Part shown: one piece after another, positions 1 through 9,194 of the stretch
Position numbering within the stretch: the stretch's first letter is position 1
How the letters are laid out: each line of letters opens with the position of its first letter
Assembly: GCF_002355895.1 (NCBI RefSeq)
Contig: NZ_AP017652.1
Coordinates: 653,001-717,000 of the forward strand
DNA: 64,000 bases
Source: Streptococcus sp. NPS 308
GTDB taxonomy: Bacteria; Bacillota; Bacilli; Lactobacillales; Streptococcaceae
Direction: 5' to 3'
Made by a program: the position numbers and the translations under genes
The notes under the pieces: model-generated
Told to the model about the DNA's origin: nothing
Seen by the model: the letters and a program-made list of their open reading frames with translations, nothing else
Databases searched by the model: none

Positions 1-185
1 GTATCTCGGTATCGGAGTTGCTTCAGTTGATTGAGCAATATCCTAGTCTTTTGCGTCGCCCAATTATTATAGATACCAAACGCATGCAGATCGGTTTTAA
101 TGAAGATGAGATTCGTGCTTTTCTCCCTCGTAGTTACCGTAAACAAGAATTGAAAGAAGCAACATTGAGAGCTGGTATAGGATAG
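1..185 (+). CDS. spx: Spx-family transcriptional regulator, C-terminal part
   Basis: Partial gene entering from the left edge; reading frame begins at base 3 and stops at 183-185. The visible 60 residues match the end of Spx proteins (ArsC/thioredoxin fold): a helix, then [26 protein letters not shown]. Spx binds the RNA polymerase alpha C-terminal domain and redirects transcription under thiol or oxidative stress. The N-terminal CxxC redox switch lies outside the window, so the redox form cannot be checked. The next gene starts at the base after the stop. This C-terminus is a useful reference for the Spx-like protein of the mobile element at 55566-55946. Confidence 0.88.
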   Translation, partial: ISVSELLQLIEQYPSLLRRPIIIDTKRMQIGFNEDEIRAFLPRSYRKQELKEATLRAGIG

Positions 186-464
186 ATGAACAAACAGTAT
201 AGTTACCCACTAGATTTGTCGTGGAGCACTGAAGAACTTGCTTCAGTGCTTTCTTTTTTTAATGATGTTGAAGCTGCTTATGAAGATAAGGTAGAAGCAA
301 AAAAACTGCTAGATTCTTATAGGGAATTTAAGTCTGTGGTTCCGAGCAAAAGTGAAGAAAAGCGCCTAGGTCGCGAATTTGAAACGGCTAGCGGTTACTC
401 CTTCTATCATGCAGTTCAATTAGCAAAAGAAAAAAGAGAAGGGAAGATTTCTCTTGGAAACTAA
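186..464 (+). CDS. UPF0223 family protein
   Basis: A 92-residue soluble protein with the features of UPF0223 (B. subtilis YktA type): the [12 protein letters not shown] start, a helical middle part, and the [16 protein letters not shown] stretch. The family has no firmly established biochemical function. The ATG follows the spx stop directly with no gap, so translation is probably coupled to spx, and the gene overlaps the following phosphatase gene by 11 bases. The tight spx-UPF0223-phosphatase packing suggests one transcript. Confidence 0.85.
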   Translation: MNKQYSYPLDLSWSTEELASVLSFFNDVEAAYEDKVEAKKLLDSYREFKSVVPSKSEEKRLGREFETASGYSFYHAVQLAKEKREGKISLGN

Positions 465-1227
465 ATTTGAATTTGCCAAACAGATTGTGCAGGAAGCTGC
501 TGCCTATATTTTGGCTCACATGAAAGAAGATTTACAGGTTGAGCGCAAGTCTTCCCCTACTGACTTGGTGACACGTTTGGACAAGGAGGTTCAGCAACTC
601 TTGGTTGATCGGATCAGGTCCTCCTATCCTAAGGACTTGATTTGCGCGGAAGAGGGTTGTTTACGTGCTGCAGTCGGTCAAGGTTCCGTTTGGGTGATTG
701 ATCCCATTGACGGTACCAATAATTTTGTCGCCCAGCAGGAAGATTTTGCCGTGATGTTGGCTTATTTTGAGGATGGTGTGGGCAAATTTGGCATCATCTA
801 TGATGTCATGAAAGGCGATTGTTACCATGGTGGTGGTGCCTTTCCTCCTTGTCGTAATAATGATCCCTTACCGCCTTTTAAAAAGAAACCTCTTCAAGAA
901 TTTTTAGTTGCCGGTAACTCAAGTATGTTTGAAACCAATGAGTGGGGCTTGGGTGATTTGGGTCGAGCAGCGTTGGGAGTCCGTGTCTACGGTAGTGCGG
1001 CCATTAGTTTTTCCAAGGTTTTATCAGGTCGACTTCTGACTTACATTACCTACCTACAGCCATGGGACTACGCTGCGGCCAGTATCTTAGGGGAAAGTCT
1101 GGGTTATCGTCTTCTTACAGTATCAGGTGAGCCCGCTGATTTTAAAACGCGTCAGCCTGTCATGATGGTACCAATCGAGATGCAAGAAGAGATTCAGTCT
1201 TATATCTACGAAAGGAAAGAAAACTAA
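454..1227 (+). CDS. Inositol monophosphatase family protein
   Basis: A 257-residue protein of the inositol monophosphatase/SuhB superfamily, a Mg2+-dependent sugar- or inositol-phosphate phosphatase of unproven substrate. Metal-binding motifs are visible: EEG around residue 67, the DPIDGTNNF signature near 83-91, and the C-terminal WDYAAAS near 204. The start is an unusual TTG at 454 inside the end of the preceding gene, with a purine-rich AGAAGGGAAG ribosome site about 8 bases upstream; no ATG occurs before the conserved N-terminus. Immediately followed by the rRNA methyltransferase gene (stop 1225-1227, ATG 1228). The precise substrate is open. Confidence 0.88.
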   Translation: METKFEFAKQIVQEAAAYILAHMKEDLQVERKSSPTDLVTRLDKEVQQLLVDRIRSSYPKDLICAEEGCLRAAVGQGSVWVIDPIDGTNNFVAQQEDFAVMLAYFEDGVGKFGIIYDVMKGDCYHGGGAFPPCRNNDPLPPFKKKPLQEFLVAGNSSMFETNEWGLGDLGRAALGVRVYGSAAISFSKVLSGRLLTYITYLQPWDYAAASILGESLGYRLLTVSGEPADFKTRQPVMMVPIEMQEEIQSYIYERKEN

Positions 1228-2532
1228 ATGCAATTTCCAAAAGGATTTGTTGAAAAATATGAAGCGATACTAGAAGATGAGGCAAGAGATTTTCTTGCCT
1301 CTTTTAAACAGGAAGCAGTATCGGCTTTTCGGGTTAATCCCTTAAAAGAAAGTCAGTTGTCGTTTGCGGATGCTATTCCCCATACACCTTGGGGACACTA
1401 TGGTAAGGTCTCAGGGAAGTCACCAGAGCACGTGACAGGTCTCGTTTATTCGCAAGAGCCTGCAGCCCAAATGGTGGCCCAGATAGCTCAGCCCCTTCCT
1501 GGCATGAAGGTCTTGGACTTGGCGGCAGCACCAGGTGGAAAATCCACTCAACTAGTAGCTTATCTGGCTAATCAAGGAGTCCTTGTTTCCAATGAAATTT
1601 CAAGCAAGCGGTCTAAGATTTTAGTGGAAAATATGGAGCGATTTGGAGCTACAAATGTTGTTGTAACCAATGAATCTGCTGATCGCTTGGCCAAGGTTTT
1701 TAAAGGTTATTTTGATGTGATTGTACTTGATGCCCCTTGCTCGGGTGAAGGGATGTTTCGTAAGCAGCCCGATGCCATGGATTATTGGAGTACCGATTAT
1801 CCTAGCCAATGTGCTAGTCTCCAAAGAGAAATTTTAGAAGATGCAGTGACCATGTTGGCAGAAGGTGGCCGTCTGGTTTATTCGACCTGTACCTGGTCGC
1901 CAGAGGAAAACGAAGAGATTGTCCACTGGTTACTAGATACTTATGATTTTGATCTACTTCCAGTCGAGCATGTGAACGGTATGGTAGCAGGAATTGATCT
2001 TCCTGAAACGGCTAGGATGTACCCACACCATTTTAAGGGAGAAGGTCAGTTTGTTGCCCATTTGCAGTTTAAGGGAGAAAATCCAACACCCAAATTCAAA
2101 CCCTGCAAGATCAATCTCAGTCGCGAACAGCAGAACTTGTGGCAAGAGTTTGCCCAAAAACATCTCAAAATATCACTAACTGGTCTTCTACAAACTTTTG
2201 GAGATCAGCTCTATCTTTTGCCAGAGATGCTACCTGATCTAGGGAAACTCAAAATTGCCCGAAATGGACTTCATTTGGGTACTTTTAAGAAGAAACGCTT
2301 CGAACCAAGCTTTGCTCTGGGACTAGCCTTAAAACCAAGTCAGGTGAAACAAAGGGTCGAAATCAATGGTGAGGACTTTGTAAAATATGTGGCTGGGGAA
2401 ACAGTTCAGCTAGCTGAAAGTCTACCAAATGGCTGGTATCAAGTTGTGGTTCAAGGAAACGGTCTGGGCTTTGCAAAAGTTACTGGAAATGTTTTAAAAA
2501 ATTATTATCCAAAAGGCCTCAGATTCAAGTGA
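1228..2532 (+). CDS. rsmF: RsmF/NSUN-like 16S rRNA m5C methyltransferase
   Basis: A 434-residue S-adenosylmethionine-dependent RNA cytosine-C5 methyltransferase of the RsmB/RsmF (NOL1/NOP2/sun) family. In order: N-terminal domain (1-70), SAM-binding motif DLAAAPGGKSTQ around 94-105, DAPCSGEGMFRK around 168-179, and the STCTWSPEENEEIV catalytic motif around 213-226, giving the two cysteines typical of RNA m5C enzymes. The C-terminal third resembles the RsmF PUA-like extension. It probably methylates one 16S rRNA cytosine; the position is not deducible. It ends the spx-led gene group; the next gene begins 212 bases on. Confidence 0.9.
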   Translation: MQFPKGFVEKYEAILEDEARDFLASFKQEAVSAFRVNPLKESQLSFADAIPHTPWGHYGKVSGKSPEHVTGLVYSQEPAAQMVAQIAQPLPGMKVLDLAAAPGGKSTQLVAYLANQGVLVSNEISSKRSKILVENMERFGATNVVVTNESADRLAKVFKGYFDVIVLDAPCSGEGMFRKQPDAMDYWSTDYPSQCASLQREILEDAVTMLAEGGRLVYSTCTWSPEENEEIVHWLLDTYDFDLLPVEHVNGMVAGIDLPETARMYPHHFKGEGQFVAHLQFKGENPTPKFKPCKINLSREQQNLWQEFAQKHLKISLTGLLQTFGDQLYLLPEMLPDLGKLKIARNGLHLGTFKKKRFEPSFALGLALKPSQVKQRVEINGEDFVKYVAGETVQLAESLPNGWYQVVVQGNGLGFAKVTGNVLKNYYPKGLRFK

Positions 2533-2744
2533 AAAAACTAGTCAAAGAATCTATTCTATGTTATATTGGAAGTATGATTTTTTTCTGATAGTCTTTCATT
2601 TTTACTTATATTATGTGATGAACCGACTGGTCTTCAAGGGGCTTCCAGTCTATAAATCGTAAACCAAATCTTATCATCACTAATTGTCATGATAGGAACT
2701 GAAAGAAATCAGAACATTCATCATTATGTTCAAGGAGAAAAATA

Positions 2745-3623
2745 GTGAAAAAAAGAAAAAAGCTCGTCCTATCTCTTGCGACACTTTTGCTTGCAGGGTC
2801 TCTAGCGGGATGTGCAAGCTGGATTGATCGTGGAGAAACCATGACAGCCGTCGGTTCAACTGCCCTTCAGCCTCTGGTCGAAGCAGCAGCTGACGAATTT
2901 GGTTCAAGAAACATTGGAAAAACAGTCAACGTTCAAGGAGGAGGTTCGGGAACAGGACTTTCTCAAGTGCAGTCAGGAGCGGTTGATATTGGTAACTCTG
3001 ACGTTTTTGCTGAGGAAAAAGCTGGAATTGACGCTTCAGCGCTTGTGGACCATAAGGTTGCAGTAGCTGGTCTGGCAGTAATTGTGAACAAAGAAGTGAC
3101 TGTTGAAAATCTGACAATTGAGCAACTTCGTAAAATCTTTACCGGTGAAGTGACTAACTGGAAAGAGGTTGGGGGCAAAGACCTTGCAATTTCGATTATT
3201 AACCGTGCAGCAAGTTCTGGTTCGCGAGCAACCTTTGACAATGTCGTAATGAATGGTCAAGCGGCTATGCAGAGCCAAGAGCAGGATTCTAACGGGATGG
3301 TCAAGTCGATTGTATCCCAAACACCTGGAGCCATTTCTTACCTGGCTTTTGCCTATGTAGATGACTCGGTCAAGACCATGAAGCTCAATGGCTATGAGCC
3401 AACAACTGAAAATGTAACAACCAACAACTGGCCTTTGTGGTCTTATGAGCACATGTATACCCTAGGTCAGCCGAATGAGTTGGCGACTGAATTTTTAAAA
3501 TTCATCCTCTCAGACGAAGCCCAGACTGGAATTGTTAAGGGAATGGGTTATATTTCCATTAATGAGATGAAAGTCCAAAAGGATGCTTCAGGTACCGTTA
3601 CAGCAGTAGAAGGAGGTCAATAA
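2745..3623 (+). CDS. pstS: Phosphate ABC transporter substrate-binding lipoprotein PstS
   Basis: High-affinity phosphate-binding lipoprotein of 292 residues, anchored outside the membrane. A basic N-terminus and hydrophobic stretch end in the lipobox LAGC around residues 20-23. The mature part has PstS features: [27 protein letters not shown], and the SSGSRATF phosphate loop. Start codon is GTG at 2745 with AAGGAG at 2732-2737. It heads pstS-pstC-pstA-pstB-pstB-phoU; pstC starts at its last base. The 212-base upstream gap holds a GACTGG/CCAGTC inverted repeat (2625-2650) without a T-run; I could not assign a clear promoter or regulator box there. Confidence 0.95.
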   Translation: MKKRKKLVLSLATLLLAGSLAGCASWIDRGETMTAVGSTALQPLVEAAADEFGSRNIGKTVNVQGGGSGTGLSQVQSGAVDIGNSDVFAEEKAGIDASALVDHKVAVAGLAVIVNKEVTVENLTIEQLRKIFTGEVTNWKEVGGKDLAISIINRAASSGSRATFDNVVMNGQAAMQSQEQDSNGMVKSIVSQTPGAISYLAFAYVDDSVKTMKLNGYEPTTENVTTNNWPLWSYEHMYTLGQPNELATEFLKFILSDEAQTGIVKGMGYISINEMKVQKDASGTVTAVEGGQ

Positions 3624-4540
3624 TGAATCAAGAAGAATTATCTAAAAAATTACTCTCTCCTTCAAAGAACTCTCGCCTTGAGAAGTTTGGTAAAGGATTG
3701 ACCTTCGCTTGCCTTTCTTTGATTGTTATCATTGTGGCGATGATTTTGATTTTTGTAGCGCAGAAAGGCTTGTCGACCTTCTTTGTCAATGGGGTGAACA
3801 TCTTTGATTTCCTCTTTGGACAGACTTGGAATCCTTCAGGAAAACAATTTGGTGCCCTGCCAATGATTTTGGGTTCCTTTATTGTAACAATTTTGTCAGC
3901 CCTGATTGCAACTCCCTTTGCTATTGGTGCTGCAGTCTTTATGACAGAAGTATCACCAAAAGGTGCTAAGATTTTGCAACCAGCCATTGAACTTCTCGTT
4001 GGGATTCCATCAGTTGTCTATGGATTTATCGGTTTGCAGGTTGTGGTTCCATTTGTTCGTAGTGTCTTTGGTGGAACTGGTTTTGGAATCTTGTCAGGGA
4101 TTTTCGTTCTCTTTGTCATGATTCTACCAACTGTAACCTTTATGACAACAGACAGCTTGCGTGCTGTTCCCCGTCACTACCGTGAAGCCAGTTTGGCAAT
4201 GGGAGCGACTCGCTGGCAAACCATCTGGCGTGTGACCTTGAAAGCAGCGCGTTCAGGTATTTTTACAGCAGTGGTCTTTGGGATGGCACGTGCCTTTGGT
4301 GAAGCCCTTGCTATTCAGATGGTGGTCGGAAACTCAGCAGTTATCCCAACCTCGCTAACAACGCCAGCTGCGACTTTGACTTCTGTTTTGACTATGGGTA
4401 TCGGAAATACCGTCATGGGTACAGTTGATAATAACGTACTCTGGTCACTGGCCTTGGTATTGCTCTTGATGAGTTTGGCCTTTAACAGTGTGATTAAATT
4501 GATTACGAAAGAAAGAGGAAAGAAAAACTATGCACGCTAA
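3623..4540 (+). CDS. pstC: Phosphate ABC transporter permease PstC
   Basis: A 305-residue inner-membrane subunit of the phosphate importer. A cytoplasmic N-terminus precedes about six hydrophobic segments, beginning with LTFACLSLIVIIVAMILIF. The EAA coupling loop (REASLAMGATRWQTIWRVTL, around residues 187-206) contacts the ATPase. Length and order fit PstC of Gram-positive bacteria. The ATG overlaps the last base of pstS (AATAATG), and the end overlaps pstA by 11 bases, indicating translational coupling along the operon. Confidence 0.95.
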   Translation: MNQEELSKKLLSPSKNSRLEKFGKGLTFACLSLIVIIVAMILIFVAQKGLSTFFVNGVNIFDFLFGQTWNPSGKQFGALPMILGSFIVTILSALIATPFAIGAAVFMTEVSPKGAKILQPAIELLVGIPSVVYGFIGLQVVVPFVRSVFGGTGFGILSGIFVLFVMILPTVTFMTTDSLRAVPRHYREASLAMGATRWQTIWRVTLKAARSGIFTAVVFGMARAFGEALAIQMVVGNSAVIPTSLTTPAATLTSVLTMGIGNTVMGTVDNNVLWSLALVLLLMSLAFNSVIKLITKERGKKNYAR

Positions 4541-5414
4541 GAAATTAGATAAACTTGCAACAGCTGTCCTCTATACCATCTCGGGTATCATCGTGACCAT
4601 TCTGGCGTCCTTGATTCTCTATATCCTGGTTCGTGGTTTACCTCACATCTCTTGGTCCTTCTTGACTGGAAAATCTTCTTCCTATCAAGCAGGCGGAGGT
4701 ATCGGAATTCAGCTTTATAATTCCTTCTTCCTTTTGGTTATTACCTTGGTTATTTCTGTTCCTTTATCCATGGGAGCGGGGATTTTCCTTGCTGAATATG
4801 CCAAAAAGGGTCCTGTGACCAATTTCATCCGTACTTGTATCGAAATTTTGTCTTCTCTACCGTCGGTCGTTGTGGGGCTCTTTGGTTACTTAATCTTTGT
4901 AGTCCAGTTTGAGTATGGATTTTCCATTATTTCTGGTGCCTTGGCCTTGACGGTCTTTAACCTGCCTCAGATGACTCGAAATGTTGAAGACAGTTTGAGA
5001 CACGTTCACCATACCCAACGTGAGGCTGGTCTGGCCCTCGGAATTTCTCGTTGGGAGACTGTGGTCCATGTCGTCATTCCAGAAGCCCTTCCAGGTATCG
5101 TAACGGGTGTTGTCTTGGCATCTGGCCGTATCTTTGGTGAGGCCGCCGCTCTTATCTATACGGCAGGACAATCCGCTCCAGCCCTTGACTGGTCTAACTG
5201 GAATGTCCTCAGTGTTACCAGTCCTATCTCAATCTTCCGTCAAGCAGAAACCTTGGCTGTCCACATCTGGAAGGTCAACAGTGAAGGAACCATTCCTGAT
5301 GCTACTATCGTATCAGCAGGTTCTGCCGCTGTGCTCCTCATCTTTATCTTGATTTTTAACTTTGGAGCACGCAAACTTGGAAGCTATTTACACAAGAAAT
5401 TAACCGCTGCCTAA
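4530..5414 (+). CDS. pstA: Phosphate ABC transporter permease PstA
   Basis: A 294-residue partner permease to PstC. Six hydrophobic segments are visible, with an EAA-type loop (QREAGLALGISRWETVVHVV, near 164-183) and the following PEALPGIVTGVVLASGRIFGE typical of PstA. Together with PstC it forms the membrane channel for phosphate. The ATG lies inside the end of pstC, with AGAGGAAAG upstream. The ATPase gene follows after 10 bases containing AAGGAG. Confidence 0.95.
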   Translation: MHAKKLDKLATAVLYTISGIIVTILASLILYILVRGLPHISWSFLTGKSSSYQAGGGIGIQLYNSFFLLVITLVISVPLSMGAGIFLAEYAKKGPVTNFIRTCIEILSSLPSVVVGLFGYLIFVVQFEYGFSIISGALALTVFNLPQMTRNVEDSLRHVHHTQREAGLALGISRWETVVHVVIPEALPGIVTGVVLASGRIFGEAAALIYTAGQSAPALDWSNWNVLSVTSPISIFRQAETLAVHIWKVNSEGTIPDATIVSAGSAAVLLIFILIFNFGARKLGSYLHKKLTAA

Positions 5415-5424
5415 AGGAGAAGCC

Positions 5425-6228
5425 ATGTCAAAATATAACTGGGATGAAAAGCATATCATCACCTTCCCTGAAGAAAAAGTGGCCCTCTCTACCAAGGATT
5501 TACATGTTTACTATGGTAAAAATGAATCCATCAAGGGCATCGATATGCAATTTGAAAAAAATAAAATTACAGCCTTGATTGGTCCTTCTGGATCAGGGAA
5601 ATCTACTTATCTTCGCAGTCTCAATCGGATGAATGATACAATTGATATTGCCAAGGTCACAGGTCAAATCCTCTACCGAGGGATTGACGTTAATCGTCCA
5701 GAAATCAATGTCTATGAGATGCGCAAGCATATCGGAATGGTCTTCCAACGTCCAAATCCATTTGCCAAGTCTATTTACCGTAACATCACTTTTGCCCATG
5801 AACGTGCAGGTGTTAAGGATAAGAAGGTCTTGGATGAAATTGTAGAAACCTCTCTAAGACAGGCTGCCCTATGGGATCAGGTCAAAGACGACCTCCACAA
5901 ATCAGCCTTGATGCTTTCTGGAGGTCAGCAACAACGTCTCTGTATCGCTCGCGCCATCTCTGTTAAGCCAGATATCCTCTTGATGGATGAACCGGCGTCA
6001 GCCTTGGATCCGATTGCGACAGCCCAGCTGGAAGAAACCATGTTGGAATTAAAGAAGGACTTTACCATCATCATCGTTACCCACAGTATGCAGCAGGCTG
6101 CCCGTGCGAGTGACTATACTGGATTTTTCTACTTGGGTGATTTGATTGAGTATGATAAGACGTCCAATATTTTCCAAAATGCCAAGCTACAGTCAACCAA
6201 TGACTATGTAACGGGACACTTTGGTTAG
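5425..6228 (+). CDS. pstB: Phosphate ABC transporter ATPase PstB, first copy
   Basis: A 267-residue ATP-binding subunit energising phosphate import. Walker [15 protein letters not shown] (around 53-66), Q-loop VFQRPNPF, signature [14 protein letters not shown] (around 165-178) and Walker B ILLMDEPASALDP (around 184-196) are intact. It is about 15 residues longer at the N-terminus than the second PstB that follows after 12 bases. Tandem pstB genes are normal in streptococci; whether the two form a heterodimer or are alternatives cannot be told from the sequence. Confidence 0.95.
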   Translation: MSKYNWDEKHIITFPEEKVALSTKDLHVYYGKNESIKGIDMQFEKNKITALIGPSGSGKSTYLRSLNRMNDTIDIAKVTGQILYRGIDVNRPEINVYEMRKHIGMVFQRPNPFAKSIYRNITFAHERAGVKDKKVLDEIVETSLRQAALWDQVKDDLHKSALMLSGGQQQRLCIARAISVKPDILLMDEPASALDPIATAQLEETMLELKKDFTIIIVTHSMQQAARASDYTGFFYLGDLIEYDKTSNIFQNAKLQSTNDYVTGHFG

Positions 6229-6240
6229 AAAGGAAACAGC

Positions 6241-6999
6241 ATGACAGAACCGATTTTGCAGGTTAAAGACCTGTCCGTTTATTACAACAAAAAGAAGGCC
6301 TTGAATAGTGTTTCCCTTTCTTTCCAACCCAAGGAAATAACCGCCCTCATTGGTCCATCTGGTTCAGGGAAGTCAACTCTTCTCAAGGCCATCAACCGGA
6401 TGGGAGATTTAAACCCTGAGGTGACAACAACGGGGACAGTGATTTATAATGGTCACAATATCTATAGTCCTCGCACAGATACAGTTGAATTGCGTAAGGA
6501 AATCGGCATGGTTTTCCAACAGCCCAATCCATTTCCTATGTCTATCTACGAAAATGTTGTTTACGGACTGCGAATCAATGGAGTCAAGGATAAACAAGTC
6601 CTTGATGAAGCAGTAGAAAAGGCCTTGCAACGTGCTTCTATCTGGGATGAGGTCAAGGACCGTTTGCATGATTCGGCTATTGGTCTCTCAGGAGGTCAAC
6701 AGCAACGTGTCTGTGTTGCTCGTGTTTTGGCAACCAGCCCTAAAATTATCCTCTTGGACGAACCAACTTCAGCCTTGGATCCTATCTCGGCTGGTAAGAT
6801 TGAGGAAACCTTGTATGGTCTAAAGGATAAATACACCATGCTCTTGGTAACGCGTTCCATGCAGCAGGCTTCTCGTATCTCTGATAAAACTGGCTTTTTC
6901 CTAGATGGGAATTTAATCGAGTTTAACGATACGAAGAAGATGTTCCTCAACCCACAAAACAAGGAAACAGAAGATTATATTACAGGAAAATTTGGATAA
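6241..6999 (+). CDS. pstB: Phosphate ABC transporter ATPase PstB, second copy
   Basis: A 252-residue PstB paralogue with intact Walker A ([14 protein letters not shown]), Q-loop ([16 protein letters not shown]), signature ([14 protein letters not shown]) and Walker B ([13 protein letters not shown]). The H-loop position reads VTRSMQQA where the first copy reads VTHSMQQA, so the switch histidine is replaced by arginine here. AAGGAAA precedes the ATG. phoU follows directly. Confidence 0.95.
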   Translation: MTEPILQVKDLSVYYNKKKALNSVSLSFQPKEITALIGPSGSGKSTLLKAINRMGDLNPEVTTTGTVIYNGHNIYSPRTDTVELRKEIGMVFQQPNPFPMSIYENVVYGLRINGVKDKQVLDEAVEKALQRASIWDEVKDRLHDSAIGLSGGQQQRVCVARVLATSPKIILLDEPTSALDPISAGKIEETLYGLKDKYTMLLVTRSMQQASRISDKTGFFLDGNLIEFNDTKKMFLNPQNKETEDYITGKFG

Positions 7000-7010
7000 G
7001 GAGTTGAATG

Positions 7011-7664
7011 ATGTTACGATCTCAATTTGAAGAAGATTTAGAGAAATTGCACAACCAGTTCTACGCAATGGGACAAGAAGTGCTTTCGCAGATCAATCGT
7101 ACAGTGCGCGCCTTTGTCACGCACGACCGTGATTTGGCAAAAGAAGTCATTGAAGACGATGCAGAAGTAAATGAATACGAAGTGAAGTTGGAAAAGAAAT
7201 CATTTGAAATGATTGCTCTTCAGCAACCCGTTTCTCAGGACCTTCGAACAGTTTTGACCGTTCTCAAGGCGGTTTCAGACGTCGAACGCATGGGAGATCA
7301 TGCAGTCTCTATCGCTGAGGCAACCATTCGTATGAAAGGGGAGCAACGTATCCCTGCCGTTGAAGAAGAAATCAAACAGATGGGACGCGACGTGAAGAAT
7401 TTCGTCGAAGCAGCTCTGGATCTCTACCTGAACGGCACTGTGGATCAAGCCTACGAAGTAGCGGCTATGGATGAAAAAATCAACCATTACTTTGACAGCA
7501 TTCGTGAATTGGCTACAGAAGAAATCAAGAAAAATCCTGAAGCTATTGTTACAGGACGTGATTACTTCCAGGTTATTTCCTTCTTGGAACGTATCGGAGA
7601 CTACGCAAAAAATATCTGTGAATGGGTTGTTTACTTTGAAACAGGTAAAATTGTTGAATTATAA
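7011..7664 (+). CDS. phoU: Phosphate transport system regulatory protein PhoU
   Basis: A 217-residue cytoplasmic all-helical PhoU with two repeated three-helix units, each carrying the metal-cluster type motif (DVERMGDHAVSIAE around 91-104 and LERIGDYAKNICEW near 191-204). PhoU links the Pst transporter to phosphate-responsive signalling and limits phosphate uptake. Two ATGs occur in tandem (7008 and 7011); the second sits 7 bases behind AAGGAG and is chosen, but 7008 is possible. It is the last gene of the pst operon, followed by a perfect hairpin. Confidence 0.94.
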   Translation: MLRSQFEEDLEKLHNQFYAMGQEVLSQINRTVRAFVTHDRDLAKEVIEDDAEVNEYEVKLEKKSFEMIALQQPVSQDLRTVLTVLKAVSDVERMGDHAVSIAEATIRMKGEQRIPAVEEEIKQMGRDVKNFVEAALDLYLNGTVDQAYEVAAMDEKINHYFDSIRELATEEIKKNPEAIVTGRDYFQVISFLERIGDYAKNICEWVVYFETGKIVEL

Positions 7665-7689
7665 AGTATTCAAATGATAAAATGATTGT

Positions 7690-7738
7690 GAAAGCTTACT
7701 TTTTAATAGTAAGCTTTCGTTGTATTGATGTTTTTTTT
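7690..7738 (+). terminator. Hairpin and T-run after phoU
   Basis: A perfect 11-bp inverted repeat, GAAAGCTTACT (7690-7700) and AGTAAGCTTTC (7708-7718), with a 7-base loop. A run of eight T follows at 7731-7738, about 12 bases after the stem. This probably ends the pst operon, although the gap between stem and T-run is longer than in a classical intrinsic terminator. Confidence 0.65.
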
Positions 7739-7752
7739 ATCAGAGGTGAGTA

Positions 7753-8220
7753 ATGGACTACATACAGAATATAAGAAAAAAAGTTGGGAAAGATAAAATT
7801 ATTTTAAATTTCACCTGTGGAATATTAAATCAATCAGGAAAAATATTATTACAAAAACGAGCAGATAAAGGAACGTGGGGATTACCAGGTGGTGCTATTG
7901 AATTAGGTGAATCGGCTTTAGAAGCTTTAGTGAGAGAGTTTTATGAAGAAACGGGAATCGAAGTGAGAGCGGAAAAACTCTTAAATGTTTATACTAAATA
8001 TTCAGATAGTTATCCGAATGGTGATGAGGCTCAAGTTCTTACAATTTTGTATTTAGTTTCATCTGAAACTTTTATTTCTACAAATTCTTTTTCAAGTGAT
8101 GAAACTTTAGAATTAGGATTTTTTGATCATAGGGACGTACAAAATATTGCAATCGTAAACCAGCAACATCAAGATATGATAAACGATTTTTTTGAAAATA
8201 AGTTCCCAATAGATAGATAA
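7753..8220 (+). CDS. Nudix hydrolase
   Basis: A 155-residue Nudix-family pyrophosphohydrolase. The Nudix box GX5EX7REUXEEXGU is complete (GAIELGESALEALVREFYEE, followed by TGIEV), preceded by GTWGLPGG. The natural substrate cannot be predicted. The gene is noticeably richer in A/T than the pst genes and stands alone between the phoU hairpin and a strong downstream promoter. GAGGTGAG lies just before the ATG. Confidence 0.9.
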   Translation: MDYIQNIRKKVGKDKIILNFTCGILNQSGKILLQKRADKGTWGLPGGAIELGESALEALVREFYEETGIEVRAEKLLNVYTKYSDSYPNGDEAQVLTILYLVSSETFISTNSFSSDETLELGFFDHRDVQNIAIVNQQHQDMINDFFENKFPIDR

Positions 8221-8279
8221 ACTAATCTCGGAATTTTTATTTTTTGTAACTATATTTTATGAAAATGCAAGAAAAAACG

Positions 8280-8308
8280 TTGACAAGCATTTTCGAATGA
8301 GTTATAAT
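8280..8308 (+). promoter_or_regulatory. Consensus sigma-A promoter of the amino-acid-binding lipoprotein gene
   Basis: TTGACA at 8280-8285 and TATAAT at 8303-8308 are separated by exactly 17 bases. Both hexamers match the housekeeping consensus perfectly. The gene starts 32 bases after the -10, with AGAAAGG as ribosome site. Confidence 0.85.
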
Positions 8309-8339
8309 TATTCATAAATAACAGAAAGGTCGTTTATTT

Positions 8340-9155
8340 ATGAAGTTCAAGAAATGGATATTAGTAGTGTGTAGCATGCTAGCCAGCATGATTTTAGTAG
8401 CTTGTCAATCCAGTACGGATAGTTCCCAGTCTGCTGTGGATGCTATCAAACAAAAAGGGAAGCTAGTTGTGGCGACTAGCCCAGACTATGCGCCATTTGA
8501 ATTCCAAGCCTTGGTTGATGGTAAAAACCAAGTGGTTGGTGCAGATATTGATATGGCTCAAGCGATTGCGGATGAACTTGGAGTTAAGCTTGAAATCTCT
8601 AGTATGAGTTTTGACAATGTCTTGACCAGTCTTCAAACTGGAAAGGCTGACTTGGCCATTGCAGGAATTAGTGCCACCGATGAGAGAAAAGAAGTCTTTG
8701 ACTTTTCAATTCCTTACTATGAAAACAAGATGAGTTTCTTGGTTAGAAAAGCCGATTTAGACAAGTTCAAGGATCTTTCAAACCTCGCAAGTGCAAATAT
8801 CGCAGCTCAAAAGGGAACTGTTCCAGAAACCATGGTCAAGGAACAATTGCCAAATGCTCAATTGACATCCCTGACCAATATGGGTGAAGCAGTCAATGAA
8901 TTGCAGGCTGGGAAAGTGGATGCTGTTCATATGGATGAACCAGTGGCTCTTAGTTACGCTGGTAAAAACTCCGACCTTGTCGTTGCGACAGCTACTTTGA
9001 CGATGAAAGATGGCGAAGCCAATGCCGTTGCCATCAAGAAGAATCAATCAGACTTGAAAGCAGTAGTCGATAAGGTTATCCAAAAACTGAAAGATGAAGG
9101 AACTTATCAAACCTATCTAGAAAAAGCAGCGAAACTAACAGAAGTTGAACAGTAA
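8340..9155 (+). CDS. Amino-acid ABC transporter substrate-binding lipoprotein
   Basis: A 271-residue extracellular binding protein of family 3 (PF00497). The signal sequence ends at lipobox LVAC (residues 19-22). The mature protein shows the family pattern KLVVATSPDYAPFEF, DIDMAQAIADELG and the GKADLAIAGISATDERKEVFDFS hinge region. It is transcribed alone from a consensus promoter; no permease or ATPase gene is nearby, so it probably serves a transporter encoded elsewhere. The ligand (polar or basic amino acid) cannot be fixed. Confidence 0.9.
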   Translation: MKFKKWILVVCSMLASMILVACQSSTDSSQSAVDAIKQKGKLVVATSPDYAPFEFQALVDGKNQVVGADIDMAQAIADELGVKLEISSMSFDNVLTSLQTGKADLAIAGISATDERKEVFDFSIPYYENKMSFLVRKADLDKFKDLSNLASANIAAQKGTVPETMVKEQLPNAQLTSLTNMGEAVNELQAGKVDAVHMDEPVALSYAGKNSDLVVATATLTMKDGEANAVAIKKNQSDLKAVVDKVIQKLKDEGTYQTYLEKAAKLTEVEQ

Positions 9156-9160
9156 AAAAG

Positions 9161-9194
9161 AAAGCAGAGTTGGACTTTAATCCAATTCTGCTTT
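9161..9194. terminator. Bidirectional terminator between the binding-protein gene and the MocR gene
   Basis: AAAGCAGAGTTGGA (9161-9174) pairs with TCCAATTCTGCTTT (9181-9194) with one wobble, loop of 6. Runs of T follow on + and runs of A precede it, so it can act on both strands. The stop codon of the minus-strand gene (9177-9179) lies in the loop. Confidence 0.8.

Noticed and set aside
2625..2650. GACTGG/CCAGTC inverted repeat upstream of pstS as a terminator or Pho box
   Set aside because: Short stem, no T-run and no recognisable repeat pattern of a phosphate regulator.
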